A stretch of DNA of 64,000 bases, from contig NZ_VZCB01000079.1 in assembly GCF_009494395.1 (NCBI RefSeq), positions 1 through 64,000 of the forward strand, written 5' to 3'. Source of the DNA: Segatella copri (GTDB taxonomy: Bacteria > Bacteroidota > Bacteroidia > Bacteroidales > Bacteroidaceae). Both the position numbers and the translations under genes were made by a program. Of this stretch, positions 17,106-26,009 are shown one piece after another; position 1 is the stretch's first letter; each line of letters opens with the position of its first letter. A model generated the notes under the pieces. It ran no database searches. It was not told the DNA's origin and saw nothing but the letters and a program-made list of their open reading frames with translations.

Positions 17106-19286
17106 ATGATAGTTTGTATAGCAGAGAAACCGAGCGTGGCTAAGGACATCGCCCGAATCATCGGGGCTACCACGGCACGCGACGGTTATATGGAAGGTAA
17201 TGGTTACCAAGTAACATGGACCTTCGGCCATCTTTGTGAGCTGAAGGAACCGGATGATTATACTCCAATGTGGAAGCATTGGAGTCTTTCGGCGTTGCCG
17301 ATGATTCCACAGCGTTTCGGTATCAAGCTCATCAACGATGAAGGCATCAAGAAGCAGTTTGCCACCATCGAAAAACTGATGCAGGCTGCCGACAGCATCA
17401 TCAACTGCGGTGACGCCGGACAGGAAGGAGAGCTCATCCAGAGATGGGTGATGCAGAAGGCACAGGCAAAATGCCCCGTCAAGAGGCTGTGGATTTCATC
17501 CATGACCGATGAAGCCATCAAGCAGGGATTCCAGGAACTGAAAGACCAGGGGGAATATCAGTCGCTCTATCTTGCCGGACTTTCCCGTGCCATCGGCGAC
17601 TGGATTCTCGGCATGAACGCCACCCGACTTTATACATTGAAATACGGTCAGAACCGACAGGTGCTCAGCATCGGTCGGGTGCAGACCCCTACCCTTGCCC
17701 TGATCGTAAACCGCCAGAAGGAAATCGACAACTTCGTTTCCGAACCTTACTGGGTACTCGCCACCATCTACCGCGACACCCAGTTTACGGCAACCAGCGG
17801 CAAGTTTACCAGCAAGGAAGAAGGAGAGAAAGCATTCAGTACCATCGCCGGCAAACCCTTCACCGTTACCGACGTAAGCAAGAAGAAGGGAAACGAGGCA
17901 CCACCCCATCTCTACGACCTCACCTCGCTGCAGGTAGATTGCAACAAGAAGTTTGCCTACTCTGCCGATATCACGCTGAAGCTCATCCAGAGTCTCTACG
18001 AAAAGAAGTACACCACTTATCCTCGTGTAGATACCCAGTTTCTCACAGATGATATCTATCCGAAATGTCCGCAGATTCTGAACGGAGTGAGCCAGGCAAA
18101 GATAGCCAGTCAGCAGAAATATCTGCCGCTCATCCAGCAGCTCGCAGCCACCGGCAAGAAGTTGCCTAAGAGCAAGAAGGTTTTCGATAACAGCAAGGTA
18201 ACCGACCACCACGCCATCATCCCTACCGGAGTTCCACCAACCGGACTCACCGATATGGAGGCGAATGTCTATGACCTCATCGCCAAGCGCTTCATCAGCG
18301 TGTTCTATCCGGACTGTAAATTCTCTACCACCACCGTATTGGGCGAAGTAATCAACGAAGATGGTCCAAAACCGGAAAAGATAGAGTTCAAGGTGAGCGG
18401 CAAGGAGATTCTCGAACCGGGCTGGCGAGTAGTCTATGCCAAGGATGCGAAGAATGCCGATGACGACGATGCTTCAGATAACGCCAACGGAAATGCAGAC
18501 TCAGGAAACGGCGCCAAGAAGGAAGTGGTAGAAGAGCGAACCCTCCCCTCTTTCGTGAAAGGCGAATCAGGTGAGCATCAGCCTACCCTGACAGAGAAAT
18601 GGACCACACCGCCGAAGTATTATACCGAGGCAACCCTGCTCCGTGCGATGGAGACAGCGGGTAAATTCGTGGAAGACGAGGAACTTCGTGCAGCATTGAA
18701 GGAGAACGGCATCGGCCGTCCATCCTCCCGTGCCGGCATCATCGAGACCCTCTTCAAACGCCACTACATCCGTCGCCAGCGCAAGAACCTGATGGCAACT
18801 CCAACAGGTATCGAACTCATCGACACCATTCATGAAGAACTTCTGAAGAGCTGTGAGCTGACAGGTATCTGGGAAAAGAAGCTCCGCGACATCGAACACA
18901 AGACCTACGACCCTGCAGAATTTATCAACGGCTTGAAAGAGCAGATCAACAAGATTGTCATCGATGTATTATCGGATAACAGCAGCCGAAGAGTAACCAT
19001 CATGACGGAAGAAGACCTCAAGAAAAAGCCAGCAAAGAAAAAAACGGCGGCAAAGAAGCCAGAAACAAAGAAAACAGAAGCCGAGAAAACAGAAGCAAAG
19101 AAAAAGGATGCAGCGACTCAAGATGCAGCACAGCCTGCTTCAACATCACAGGCTCCAGCCGACCCAATGGTAGGCAAGCCATGTCCGCTCTGCGGAAAGG
19201 GCGTTATCATCAAGGGTAAGACCGCCTATGGTTGCAGCAACTGGAAATCAGGCTGTCAATATCGCCAGCCATTCTCGCAGATGTAA
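17106..19286 (+). CDS. topB: DNA topoisomerase III
   Basis: A 726-residue type IA topoisomerase that cuts and reseals one DNA strand. The Toprim domain opens with VCIAEKPSVAKDIA (E7) and contains GDAGQEGE (about 102-108). The active-site tyrosine is Y305 in YTTYPRVDTQF. After the core, a Lys/Ala/Glu-rich linker (about 640-685) leads to a C-terminal zinc-ribbon-like tail with CPLCGKG and CSNWKSGC. Chromosomal in character (housekeeping neighbours), although plasmid relatives exist. The PorE-like gene begins 21 bp downstream, so they may be cotranscribed. Confidence 0.95.
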   Translation: MIVCIAEKPSVAKDIARIIGATTARDGYMEGNGYQVTWTFGHLCELKEPDDYTPMWKHWSLSALPMIPQRFGIKLINDEGIKKQFATIEKLMQAADSIINCGDAGQEGELIQRWVMQKAQAKCPVKRLWISSMTDEAIKQGFQELKDQGEYQSLYLAGLSRAIGDWILGMNATRLYTLKYGQNRQVLSIGRVQTPTLALIVNRQKEIDNFVSEPYWVLATIYRDTQFTATSGKFTSKEEGEKAFSTIAGKPFTVTDVSKKKGNEAPPHLYDLTSLQVDCNKKFAYSADITLKLIQSLYEKKYTTYPRVDTQFLTDDIYPKCPQILNGVSQAKIASQQKYLPLIQQLAATGKKLPKSKKVFDNSKVTDHHAIIPTGVPPTGLTDMEANVYDLIAKRFISVFYPDCKFSTTTVLGEVINEDGPKPEKIEFKVSGKEILEPGWRVVYAKDAKNADDDDASDNANGNADSGNGAKKEVVEERTLPSFVKGESGEHQPTLTEKWTTPPKYYTEATLLRAMETAGKFVEDEELRAALKENGIGRPSSRAGIIETLFKRHYIRRQRKNLMATPTGIELIDTIHEELLKSCELTGIWEKKLRDIEHKTYDPAEFINGLKEQINKIVIDVLSDNSSRRVTIMTEEDLKKKPAKKKTAAKKPETKKTEAEKTEAKKKDAATQDAAQPASTSQAPADPMVGKPCPLCGKGVIIKGKTAYGCSNWKSGCQYRQPFSQM

Positions 19287-19307
19287 ATTCCCGAATATAG
19301 AGGTAAT

Positions 19308-21383
19308 ATGAAGTATATTAGATTCAATCAAATCATAACAGCACTCTGCTGCCTTCTTCTGATAAGCTGCGGCATTGACAAGAACCTGAAGAAGGGAGAG
19401 AAGTTCCTTTCTCTGGGCGAATACTACGATGCTGCCGACCAGTTCAAGCAGGCTTATACCAAAACTCCAGCCAAGGAAAGAGACAATCGAGGAAAGATTG
19501 CCTTGAAGATGGCTCGCTGTTATGAGAAGATCAATTCTACACCGAAGGCAATTGCCGCTTATCGCAATGCCATCCGTTACAACCAGGCATCATTGGACGA
19601 CCGCCTGGCTTACGCCCGTATGCTCTTGAAAAACGGAGAATACAAACAGGCAGAAAAAGAATTCAGAATAATCGTAGATTCCATGCCCGACAATGTTCTT
19701 GCCAAAAACGGATTGAAATCTGCACAGAAGGCTCCCATCTGGAAGAAAGAAGGAAGCCGATACAAAATAAAGAAGATGGACGTATTCAACTCCAGAAGAG
19801 ACGACTATTCACCCATGCTCCTGGGCGATGAATACGACCAGCTCTATTTCACCTCTACCCGGAATGAGGCAGAAGGTGATGAACTCAGTGGAATCACCGG
19901 CACCAAAGCCGGCGACATCTTCTTGTCAGAAAAAGACGATAGGGGAAAATGGAGCAAACCCGAAGCCATTGGTGGTGGACTTAATACCGCCTATGACGAA
20001 GGAGCCTGTTGCTTCACTCCTGACGGAAAGGAAATGTATCTTACCCAGTGCACCACCGACCCGTCCTCTCCCCGCTATGCTCAGATAGTAACTTCCTCTC
20101 GCTCGGATGCAGCCTGGGGCAAGACATCCCAACTGCAAATAACGAGAGATACGCTGAGCAGCTATGCCCATCCAGCCATCAGTCCCGATGGCGAATGGCT
20201 CTATTTCGTATCAGACATGCCGGGAGGTGTAGGCGGCCTTGACATTTGGCGTATCCGTCTTACGGCTGCCGGTCTTGGCGGTGTAGAGAATCTCGGTGAA
20301 CCCATCAACACACCGGGCGACGAGATGTTCCCTACCTTCCGTCCCAATGGCGACCTTTACTTCAGTAGCAATGGTCATGTAGGCATGGGCGGTCTCGACA
20401 TTTTTATCGCCAAAGTAGACAAGAAGACTCGCAGATACAAGTTGGAGCATCCGGGTTATCCGCTCAATTCAGAAGCAGATGATTTCGGAATGACATTCGA
20501 GGGTCCACACAACCGTGGTTTCTTCTCATCCAACAGAAAGGACGGACGAGGCTATGACCACATCTATTCATTCGAGAACCCGGAGATTGTCACCACGATG
20601 AAGGGTTGGATCTACGAGATGGACGGCTATGAACTGCCAGCAGCCCAAGTGATGGTGGTAGGTAATGACGGAACCTACAAGAAATTGCCGGTGAAGAGCG
20701 ATGGTTCCTTCTCCATGGTTATCAACACGAAGGTAGATTATCTGGTAATGGCTTCCTGCAAGGGATTCCTCAATCATAAGGAGGAATTGAGAGTAGATAC
20801 GGCTCAGGAGAGCAAGGAGTATGTACTCCAGTTCCCATTGGCTTCCATCACTGCCCCCGTACTCATCGACAACATCTTCTATGAGTTTGACAAGGCTACC
20901 TTGACATCAGCCAGCACCAAGGCACTTGATAAACTCGTGGGATTGCTGAAGGAGAATCCAAACGTAACCATCGAGCTGAGTGCCCATTGCGATTACAAGG
21001 GAAATGCCGAATACAACAAGCGGTTGTCTCAGCGCCGTGCCCAGTCTGTAGTAGATTACCTGATAGCCCATGGCATCGAGAAGGAGCGCCTTACCCCAAT
21101 GGGATATGGCAAGGAGCGACCAAAGAAGGTTCGCAAGAAACTGACCGAGAAATATCCTTGGCTCAAGGAGGGCGACGAACTCACCCAGGAGTTGATCCTC
21201 AAGCAGAGCAAGGAGCATCAGGAAATCTGCAATCAGTTGAACCGCCGCACCGAGTTCATCGTACTTCGCACTACATACAATATGTTTGACGAGAAGGGCA
21301 ACCTGAAGAATCCTCCGAAACCAAAACCAAAGAAGGAAGAATCCAATGGCAACGGCTTCGATTTCGAATTTGATTTGGAATAG
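19308..21383 (+). CDS. PorE-like OmpA-family lipoprotein (TPR, beta-propeller, OmpA_C)
   Basis: A 691-residue outer-membrane lipoprotein: signal peptide ending LLLISC with C21 as the lipid-modified residue; TPR-like helices at about 30-145; PD40/WD40-like propeller blades at about 165-420 (SPMLLGDEYDQLYFTS, HPAISPDGEWLYFVSD, MFPTFRPNGDLYFSS); a carboxypeptidase-regulatory-like domain (about 430-500); and an OmpA peptidoglycan-binding domain (IFYEFDKATLTSASTKALD ... SAHCDYKGNAEYNKRLSQRRAQSVVDYL). This domain order and length fit PorE of the type IX secretion system, which ties the machine to peptidoglycan, but other OmpA paralogues share it. Confidence 0.75.
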   Translation: MKYIRFNQIITALCCLLLISCGIDKNLKKGEKFLSLGEYYDAADQFKQAYTKTPAKERDNRGKIALKMARCYEKINSTPKAIAAYRNAIRYNQASLDDRLAYARMLLKNGEYKQAEKEFRIIVDSMPDNVLAKNGLKSAQKAPIWKKEGSRYKIKKMDVFNSRRDDYSPMLLGDEYDQLYFTSTRNEAEGDELSGITGTKAGDIFLSEKDDRGKWSKPEAIGGGLNTAYDEGACCFTPDGKEMYLTQCTTDPSSPRYAQIVTSSRSDAAWGKTSQLQITRDTLSSYAHPAISPDGEWLYFVSDMPGGVGGLDIWRIRLTAAGLGGVENLGEPINTPGDEMFPTFRPNGDLYFSSNGHVGMGGLDIFIAKVDKKTRRYKLEHPGYPLNSEADDFGMTFEGPHNRGFFSSNRKDGRGYDHIYSFENPEIVTTMKGWIYEMDGYELPAAQVMVVGNDGTYKKLPVKSDGSFSMVINTKVDYLVMASCKGFLNHKEELRVDTAQESKEYVLQFPLASITAPVLIDNIFYEFDKATLTSASTKALDKLVGLLKENPNVTIELSAHCDYKGNAEYNKRLSQRRAQSVVDYLIAHGIEKERLTPMGYGKERPKKVRKKLTEKYPWLKEGDELTQELILKQSKEHQEICNQLNRRTEFIVLRTTYNMFDEKGNLKNPPKPKPKKEESNGNGFDFEFDLE

Positions 21384-22038
21384 CAACATTCTACAATTCC
21401 ATCATTGCAAGCAACAGTAAGGCGGTCTCAACCTTTTTTCATAATTTCGCAGCAGCTTTCAAGAACGTTGGCTGAAGCTGAACTTTAGCGTTTCACTCTT
21501 TTTATAAGCAGCGCATGCTAAAGAATATAAAGAAATATGTATCAATGGGTTATATAGGATTTAAAACATCCCTTAAACGCTGTTTTTACCCCATTTTCTG
21601 TGTTCAGAGTTCAGTATTCAGCCTGATGTTCAGCCTCATGAGACATTGAGTAAATGCCCTTCACCAACTTCATCGCCAAGTGTTCACCCTCACTCTTACT
21701 TAGAGAACGTTGCAAACAACATAATAGTATAAACGATACCGCCCCGACCTACCCTTCCAGGGGTGGGGAGGGTAAGTAAGGGGAGGGTACTTTCTAAGAC
21801 TTTCCTTATGTATAGGTTCGTTTACTATAGGAAAGATATAGTATATATATAGACTCCTAGAAAAAGCGATTTCCTACTCACCCTAGTTACCACCTGACAT
21901 AAACAAGATAGTTACGATAGCTAAGTATCATGGTTACGATGGCTAAGTATCATACTTATGAGCATAACCCTAATAGATATTTCTCTACATGAGAATTACT
22001 TATTGTTTTTCTGGACACTCAACATTAAAACAACGTCA
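21384..22038. other. Gene-free stretch with a 21-bp direct repeat
   Basis: I see no gene in these 655 bp. Two 21-bp direct repeats (21911-21931 and 21933-21953, one difference) read GTTACGATRGCTAAGTATCAT. A G-rich tract lies near 21755-21787. This is the left border of the AT-rich accessory island. Confidence 0.5.
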
Positions 22039-22101
22039 ATGGATTTACGAAGTTACACCAAGCAGGAGTTAGCCCTGATATTTATCAGTGATAATCGGTG
22101 A
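22039..22101 (+). pseudogene. DUF4248-like N-terminal stub
   Basis: A 20-residue reading frame, MDLRSYTKQELALIF..., resembles the start of the DUF4248 family, which is common on Bacteroidetes mobile elements (typically 70-90 residues beginning like this). It stops at a TGA inside the decamer repeats, so what remains is a stub. The match is short and from memory of the family. Confidence 0.35.
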
Positions 22102-22123
22102 GTATCGGTGAGCAACGGTGAGT
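22084..22123. repeat. Four tandem 10-bp repeats before the HTH gene
   Basis: Four contiguous decamers (22084, 22094, 22104, 22114) of the form ATCGGTGAGT; the first and last are degenerate. The spacing of one helical turn puts them on one face of the DNA. They end just upstream of the -7 box of the HTH gene, so they overlap its -33 region, as an operator would. Confidence 0.6.
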
Positions 22124-22141
22124 TGGGAATGAGAAATGTTG

Positions 22142-22149
22142 TATCTTTG
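22142..22149 (+). promoter_or_regulatory. HTH gene -7 box
   Basis: TATCTTTG, 17 bases before the ATG of the HTH protein and 18 bases after the decamer array. Confidence 0.55.
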
Positions 22150-22166
22150 CAACAAATTGAGAATGT

Positions 22167-22496
22167 ATGGCACAAATGAATCTTACCCCATTGGACGATG
22201 TGCTCGACAAGCACTTTGGGAAAGTTGGCACTCCAAAACGTGATGCTTTTGAAAGTGATGTGGATGAAGCATTGCATGCATACCGTTTGGGAGAAGCCAT
22301 CAAGAAGGCTCGCATAGAACAGAACTTGACACAAGAACAACTTGGTGAGCGTATAGGTGTGAAAAGAGCGCAGATTTCTCGCTTGGAAAGAGGTTATAGT
22401 ATAACAATACCTACTATGCGAAGAGTATTCAAAGCTCTTGGTGTGGTAAATGCAACCATTGATTTGGGGATTGCTGGAAAAGTAGCATTATGGTAG
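22167..22496 (+). CDS. XRE-family HTH protein, orphan antitoxin-like
   Basis: A 109-residue protein: an N-terminal extension (MNLTPLDDVLDKHFGKVGTPKRDAFESDVDEAL), then an XRE helix-turn-helix (IEQNLTQEQLGERIGVKRAQISRLERG, about 51-77). This layout is that of HigA-type antitoxins in Bacteroidetes, which normally follow a RelE/HigB toxin gene. No toxin gene is present upstream: the preceding 780 bp hold only a stub and repeats. It may be an orphan regulator left after toxin loss, possibly binding the decamers next to its promoter. Confidence 0.75.
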   Translation: MAQMNLTPLDDVLDKHFGKVGTPKRDAFESDVDEALHAYRLGEAIKKARIEQNLTQEQLGERIGVKRAQISRLERGYSITIPTMRRVFKALGVVNATIDLGIAGKVALW

Positions 22497-22595
22497 ATAA
22501 AAAGCTATGCATGTGGCTTTAGAGTATTTGAAACTAAAGCCATATGCATTGCTTTCCTTTGACAATAGTCGTGTATCGGTACCTAAAATAATAAT

Positions 22596-23117
22596 TTAAG
22601 ACAGAATTTTCTTTTTGATCGCTTTTATGCGGTGTTCGATAATATTGTCCCACAGCTTAGAACCACCCAACTCTGAGGCAGGGATATATTCACCATACTT
22701 TTCGAGAAATTCCTCATTGTAGGTAATAGAATCGTCACCATATCGATCTATTATGTATGCCCAATTCCATCTGTCAGCATACTTGATTAAAAGTTCGTGG
22801 GTCATGTCGATACAAGACTTGTCTGATAGCACTTCCCAATCCCAACAATCCTTAAATGTCTCTATGTTGTCTTCTGTAAACAATAGTGTACTACTGTTTG
22901 ATGTCAATTCGTGCCAGTCAAGTTTGTGCTTGAATTTTTCAAGTAGGCTTTGGGTCCACACTACATTGTAGTTTCTTGAAATTTCTTTCCAGTCCACATA
23001 GTTCATATACTTCTCAAGCAACAGTTCTGTCCATGGAAAGTCTTTGGAGAGTTCTTTCCATGCAGCATCGTCCATCATATGAGAAACCAACTCTTTGTTT
23101 AACTTATCATTTGCCAT
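22596..23117 (-). CDS. Uncharacterised repeat protein with W-x-x-L units
   Basis: A 173-residue acidic protein that I do not recognise. It is built from about six degenerate units of 22-28 residues of the form W-x-x-(L/I)-(S/T)...LLEKY/F (for example AWKELSKDFPWTELLLEKY, DWKEISRNYNVVWTQSLLEKF, DWHELTSNSSTLLFTEDNI). It has no signal peptide. Its promoter, leader and first ten codons are a near copy of those of the 680-residue gene at 23347-25389, while the rest is unrelated. It is the last gene of the leftward island train. Confidence 0.7.
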   Translation of the reverse strand: MANDKLNKELVSHMMDDAAWKELSKDFPWTELLLEKYMNYVDWKEISRNYNVVWTQSLLEKFKHKLDWHELTSNSSTLLFTEDNIETFKDCWDWEVLSDKSCIDMTHELLIKYADRWNWAYIIDRYGDDSITYNEEFLEKYGEYIPASELGGSKLWDNIIEHRIKAIKKKILS

Positions 23118-23184
23118 ATCTTTGAAAATTTAATTACGCTATTGGGTGCAAAGGTATGGCTATGGTGCCCCATTATTTATGACA
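23087..23184 (-). repeat. Duplicated promoter-leader-start cassette, copy 2
   Basis: 98 bp that match 25359-25456 with about eight mismatches. The block runs from the tenth codon or so of the ORF, through ATG and leader, to the -7 box TACCTTTG (minus strand, 23149-23156) and beyond. Confidence 0.85.
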
Positions 23185-23216
23185 GGTTAGAACTAAATTA
23201 AAATTCCTTGAAAGTT

Positions 23217-23366
23217 TTATTGTTGATTCAATATGTTAATGGCTCTCATTGCACCGTGCCTGTCTTGCCATATTTTTCCTTCAAACTGTAATTGTCTTTG
23301 ATGGTATTCTGTATTCAGAACACCATCAAAGTCAAGAAAGATGATTTTAGAAAGTTTCTTTGCCAT
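23217..23366 (-). pseudogene. Internally deleted copy of the HAD gene
   Basis: An intact 49-codon reading frame starting MAKKLSKIIFLDFDGVLNTE and ending MRAINILNQQ. The first 36 or so residues match the N-terminus, and the last 11 match the C-terminus, of the 173-residue HAD protein at 25488-26009; about 120 residues in the middle are missing in frame. Its ATG overlaps the 3' end of the 680-residue gene by 20 bp, so it may still be translated. The acid motif DFDGVL is kept, but the rest of the fold is lost. Confidence 0.75.
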
Positions 23367-25389
23367 AAACGATCTTAGGAATTTTATGTTTCTTCATTTC
23401 AGTGTTATTGTCCACCATATTATATAAACACATGGCTGCATAGTAGGCATTTTGATGTTGTGGAAGCATCATGAAAGGCAGGCGATTGTCCCATGCTTTT
23501 ACTGGTGTTCCAAGAATCATACTCCAAGGGCGTTCATACAAATAGAACTCTTCTTCGGGAGCCTGACTTTCTACTATTTGCCCCGTCCTTTTGGTTTTAA
23601 ACTTATGTGCAATAACTACCCATGTTCCTGACACCCACATAAAACCATTTTTGTATGGGCACGGAGTGACGTGACGATATGCTTTAAGCAAGGCATAGAC
23701 TCTGTGCAATACCGTGAAGTTATTATTTACCTTTGAATCTTCGTTTTTCTGTTGCAAGCATGCCAAGACATCTTCCCAAGTGCTGTTCTTTATATAAAAC
23801 AGCAACGTAGGCAAAAGCGGCTCTGTCAATTGGTTAACAAAGCCCTCACTCAATAATCGACCTGCATTCAAACGAACGATTTCATGAAATCTCCTTTTTG
23901 CTTTAGTTCCCAGCCTTGTTTTTCTTATGCACATTAAACTGAATGGAGGATGCTTCACTGCTTCTATCTTTTGCAACGGATTGTTAGAACAATCAACGAT
24001 TGTAAGCAACGGATTCTTTCTGAGGTTGATTCTTTGCAGCCTATTTCCATGTACATCAAGCACAGAGAGATATTCAGTCTTGCTTAAAGACATTTGTTTC
24101 AACATTTGATTTGGACACAATAGATGCGTCAATCCCTTACAGCCGGAAACATCTATTGAGCATATTGCCTTGTGAGAAACAATATGGAATCCCGTCAATA
24201 CGTTCTCCTCGTCTGTTTTTATTGTAATACAGTAATAGCCTGGCGATTGATATGAATGTCTTACCTGTCCCCAGTCATCCACTTTCCATTTTACTGATTC
24301 AGTTTCACCATCACCCCATTCAATTGTGACTATTGCATTCATCATGACCTTCAACTGAAGAACCATGTTGTTACATTTTTGGCAAGTCGCAAGTGTCAGA
24401 CAGTCAACTATAGGGTTGAGCTTCTTCTTCATCTGTCTAAAAGCAATCTCCAATCGAAGTGGAAACAAGTCTTTCGGCTTATCTCTCCTGTAGAAGCTGT
24501 ACTTGCCATACTCGCGGCTATCAATATTTTTCCTATAGTACCACATCGCTTCTATATAGTTATGCCTTTTCTCTGCCATTCTTCCCAACTGGTATTGGGC
24601 TCTGTTTCCCCAGCAGTAACCATTTTCAAGCTCTTTGTAGTATTGAGCCCCTTTGTCGAGATTTTGCTCTACACCTAATCCATAGGTATATAGATGAGCG
24701 AGTTTGTTAGTGATTTCTTGCTTAATCGACCAATCATACCATTCGGTTGTCTGCATTTTCTCATGCAAAGCTTTAAATAAAAGAAACGCCTTGGAAAATT
24801 GACATTTATCGAAGTAGTAAAGTGACACACGTTCCATGGAAGGAATGTCGCCTTTTGTCGCAAGATAATCCAATACTTCCAAAGCCAAACTGTTACCTTC
24901 CTGAAGATGGTAGAACAGAGGAAAATGGAAATTACGCCAGTAGAAAGCGTCATTGCGAACAAATGGAGGAAGCGGATTGTAGGGTTCGGTTTGTGCAGAA
25001 TGATTCATCAAGTGTTCAAACCAAGGATGGCGCATCATGTCGGCAAACGTAGGATGCTTGCCAAAGATGTTTTCGCAGACAGTCCTTGAACATTCTGTGC
25101 ATCCCTTTCCTATCACAAAGTCCAGCAGAATCTCCTCCACCAGATAACTATCAGGCTCTCCTGTCGATTCGAGAAGATAGGACAACAGTTGTCTCACTTC
25201 GCTTGAATCCTTTGAAAAGTTCAACTGACTGACGGTGTTGTAGAACAGTTCATCTTGGAGGAGTATTTCATCGCGAAGGCTTTTGTCTCCGTAAGCATTA
25301 ACAACAAGAATCTGACGAAGTATCATATTGAATGGAGTAATACGCAAAGTAGATTTATCCAACTCTTTGTTTGATTTATCATTAGTCAT
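23347..25389 (-). CDS. Large multi-domain protein (Sel1-like, PKD-like, LRR-like)
   Basis: A 680-residue cytosolic protein I cannot name. About 180-330 shows Sel1/TPR-like helices (LAHLYTYGLGVEQNLDKGAQYY, YQLGRMAEKRHNYIEAMWYYRK). About 345-410 is PKD-like (IEWGDGETESVKWK, YQSPGYYCITIK). About 410-480 carries short leucine-rich repeats (LSVLDVHGNRLQRINLRKNPLLTIVDCSNNPLQKI in overlapping pieces). The C-terminal 150 residues are unassigned. No signal peptide. Such mixed repeat proteins often serve in recognition or as immunity-type proteins, but no function is shown here. Confidence 0.7.
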   Translation of the reverse strand: MTNDKSNKELDKSTLRITPFNMILRQILVVNAYGDKSLRDEILLQDELFYNTVSQLNFSKDSSEVRQLLSYLLESTGEPDSYLVEEILLDFVIGKGCTECSRTVCENIFGKHPTFADMMRHPWFEHLMNHSAQTEPYNPLPPFVRNDAFYWRNFHFPLFYHLQEGNSLALEVLDYLATKGDIPSMERVSLYYFDKCQFSKAFLLFKALHEKMQTTEWYDWSIKQEITNKLAHLYTYGLGVEQNLDKGAQYYKELENGYCWGNRAQYQLGRMAEKRHNYIEAMWYYRKNIDSREYGKYSFYRRDKPKDLFPLRLEIAFRQMKKKLNPIVDCLTLATCQKCNNMVLQLKVMMNAIVTIEWGDGETESVKWKVDDWGQVRHSYQSPGYYCITIKTDEENVLTGFHIVSHKAICSIDVSGCKGLTHLLCPNQMLKQMSLSKTEYLSVLDVHGNRLQRINLRKNPLLTIVDCSNNPLQKIEAVKHPPFSLMCIRKTRLGTKAKRRFHEIVRLNAGRLLSEGFVNQLTEPLLPTLLFYIKNSTWEDVLACLQQKNEDSKVNNNFTVLHRVYALLKAYRHVTPCPYKNGFMWVSGTWVVIAHKFKTKRTGQIVESQAPEEEFYLYERPWSMILGTPVKAWDNRLPFMMLPQHQNAYYAAMCLYNMVDNNTEMKKHKIPKIVYGKETF

Positions 25390-25456
25390 ATCTTTGAAAA
25401 TTTAATTACGCTATTGGGTGCAAAGGTATGGCTATGGTGTCCCACAAATTATGACA
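25359..25456 (-). repeat. Duplicated promoter-leader-start cassette, copy 1
   Basis: 98-bp partner of 23087-23184. It includes the -7 box TACCTTTG on the minus strand (25421-25428) and the codons MTNDKSNKEL. The similarity continues weakly upstream into the 3' ends of the full and deleted HAD genes. Confidence 0.85.
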
Positions 25457-25487
25457 CGTCGAGACTAAGATTAAATTATTTTGCTTT

Positions 25488-26009
25488 TTATTGCCGATTC
25501 AGAATACCAATGGCTCTCATTGCCAATTCTTCTATAAGACCATCGTAGGGATTGGTTAAAATGAAATGAGGAAGTTGAGATTCCAATATAACATACTCAT
25601 CATCAATAATGACATACGGAACCTCTTGCATATTATTCTCATGAAGCCACGAAGCTATTTCCGCCCCTTTACAATGAAGCATAGAAGAATCTAACACATC
25701 CAAGTCTGTCGAGAGCAAAATGTTATCACTGATAGCAGACGGAGTTATACCTATTACTTTTCCTGGCAATTGTCTGTCTTTCCACATGTCTTGCATTGCC
25801 TCCAAACCGAGATATTTCCATGAGGATTCTATTACGATGTCCGCATGGGTCATATCTACTATGGTTTGCAGTTGTTTCACGGCTTCTGGGTCAAAACAAG
25901 TTCCATATTTGTCTTGCCACGCTTTCCTTTCATACAGTAATTGTCTTTGATGGTGTTCTGTGTTCAAAACACCATCAAAATCGAGAAATATAATCTTAGA
26001 ATGATTCAT
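25488..26009 (-). CDS. HAD-superfamily protein (HAD_SAK-like)
   Basis: A 173-residue HAD-fold protein. Motif I is FLDFDGVLNTE (nucleophile D10, acid D12), motif II is IVIESSWK, and VIIDDEYVI near residue 133 fits the acidic motif. It resembles the 'HAD domain in Swiss Army Knife RNA repair proteins' family, members of which occur alone or with nucleic-acid repair domains; it could be a phosphatase acting on nucleic-acid ends. Its ATG directly follows the TAG stop of the upstream gene, so it is cotranscribed with the WYL-led train. A deleted copy lies at 23217-23366. Confidence 0.8.
   Translation of the reverse strand: MNHSKIIFLDFDGVLNTEHHQRQLLYERKAWQDKYGTCFDPEAVKQLQTIVDMTHADIVIESSWKYLGLEAMQDMWKDRQLPGKVIGITPSAISDNILLSTDLDVLDSSMLHCKGAEIASWLHENNMQEVPYVIIDDEYVILESQLPHFILTNPYDGLIEELAMRAIGILNRQ

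Noticed and set aside
22084..22123. Possible short CRISPR array
   Set aside because: The units are contiguous 10-bp repeats with no spacers and no cas genes nearby.
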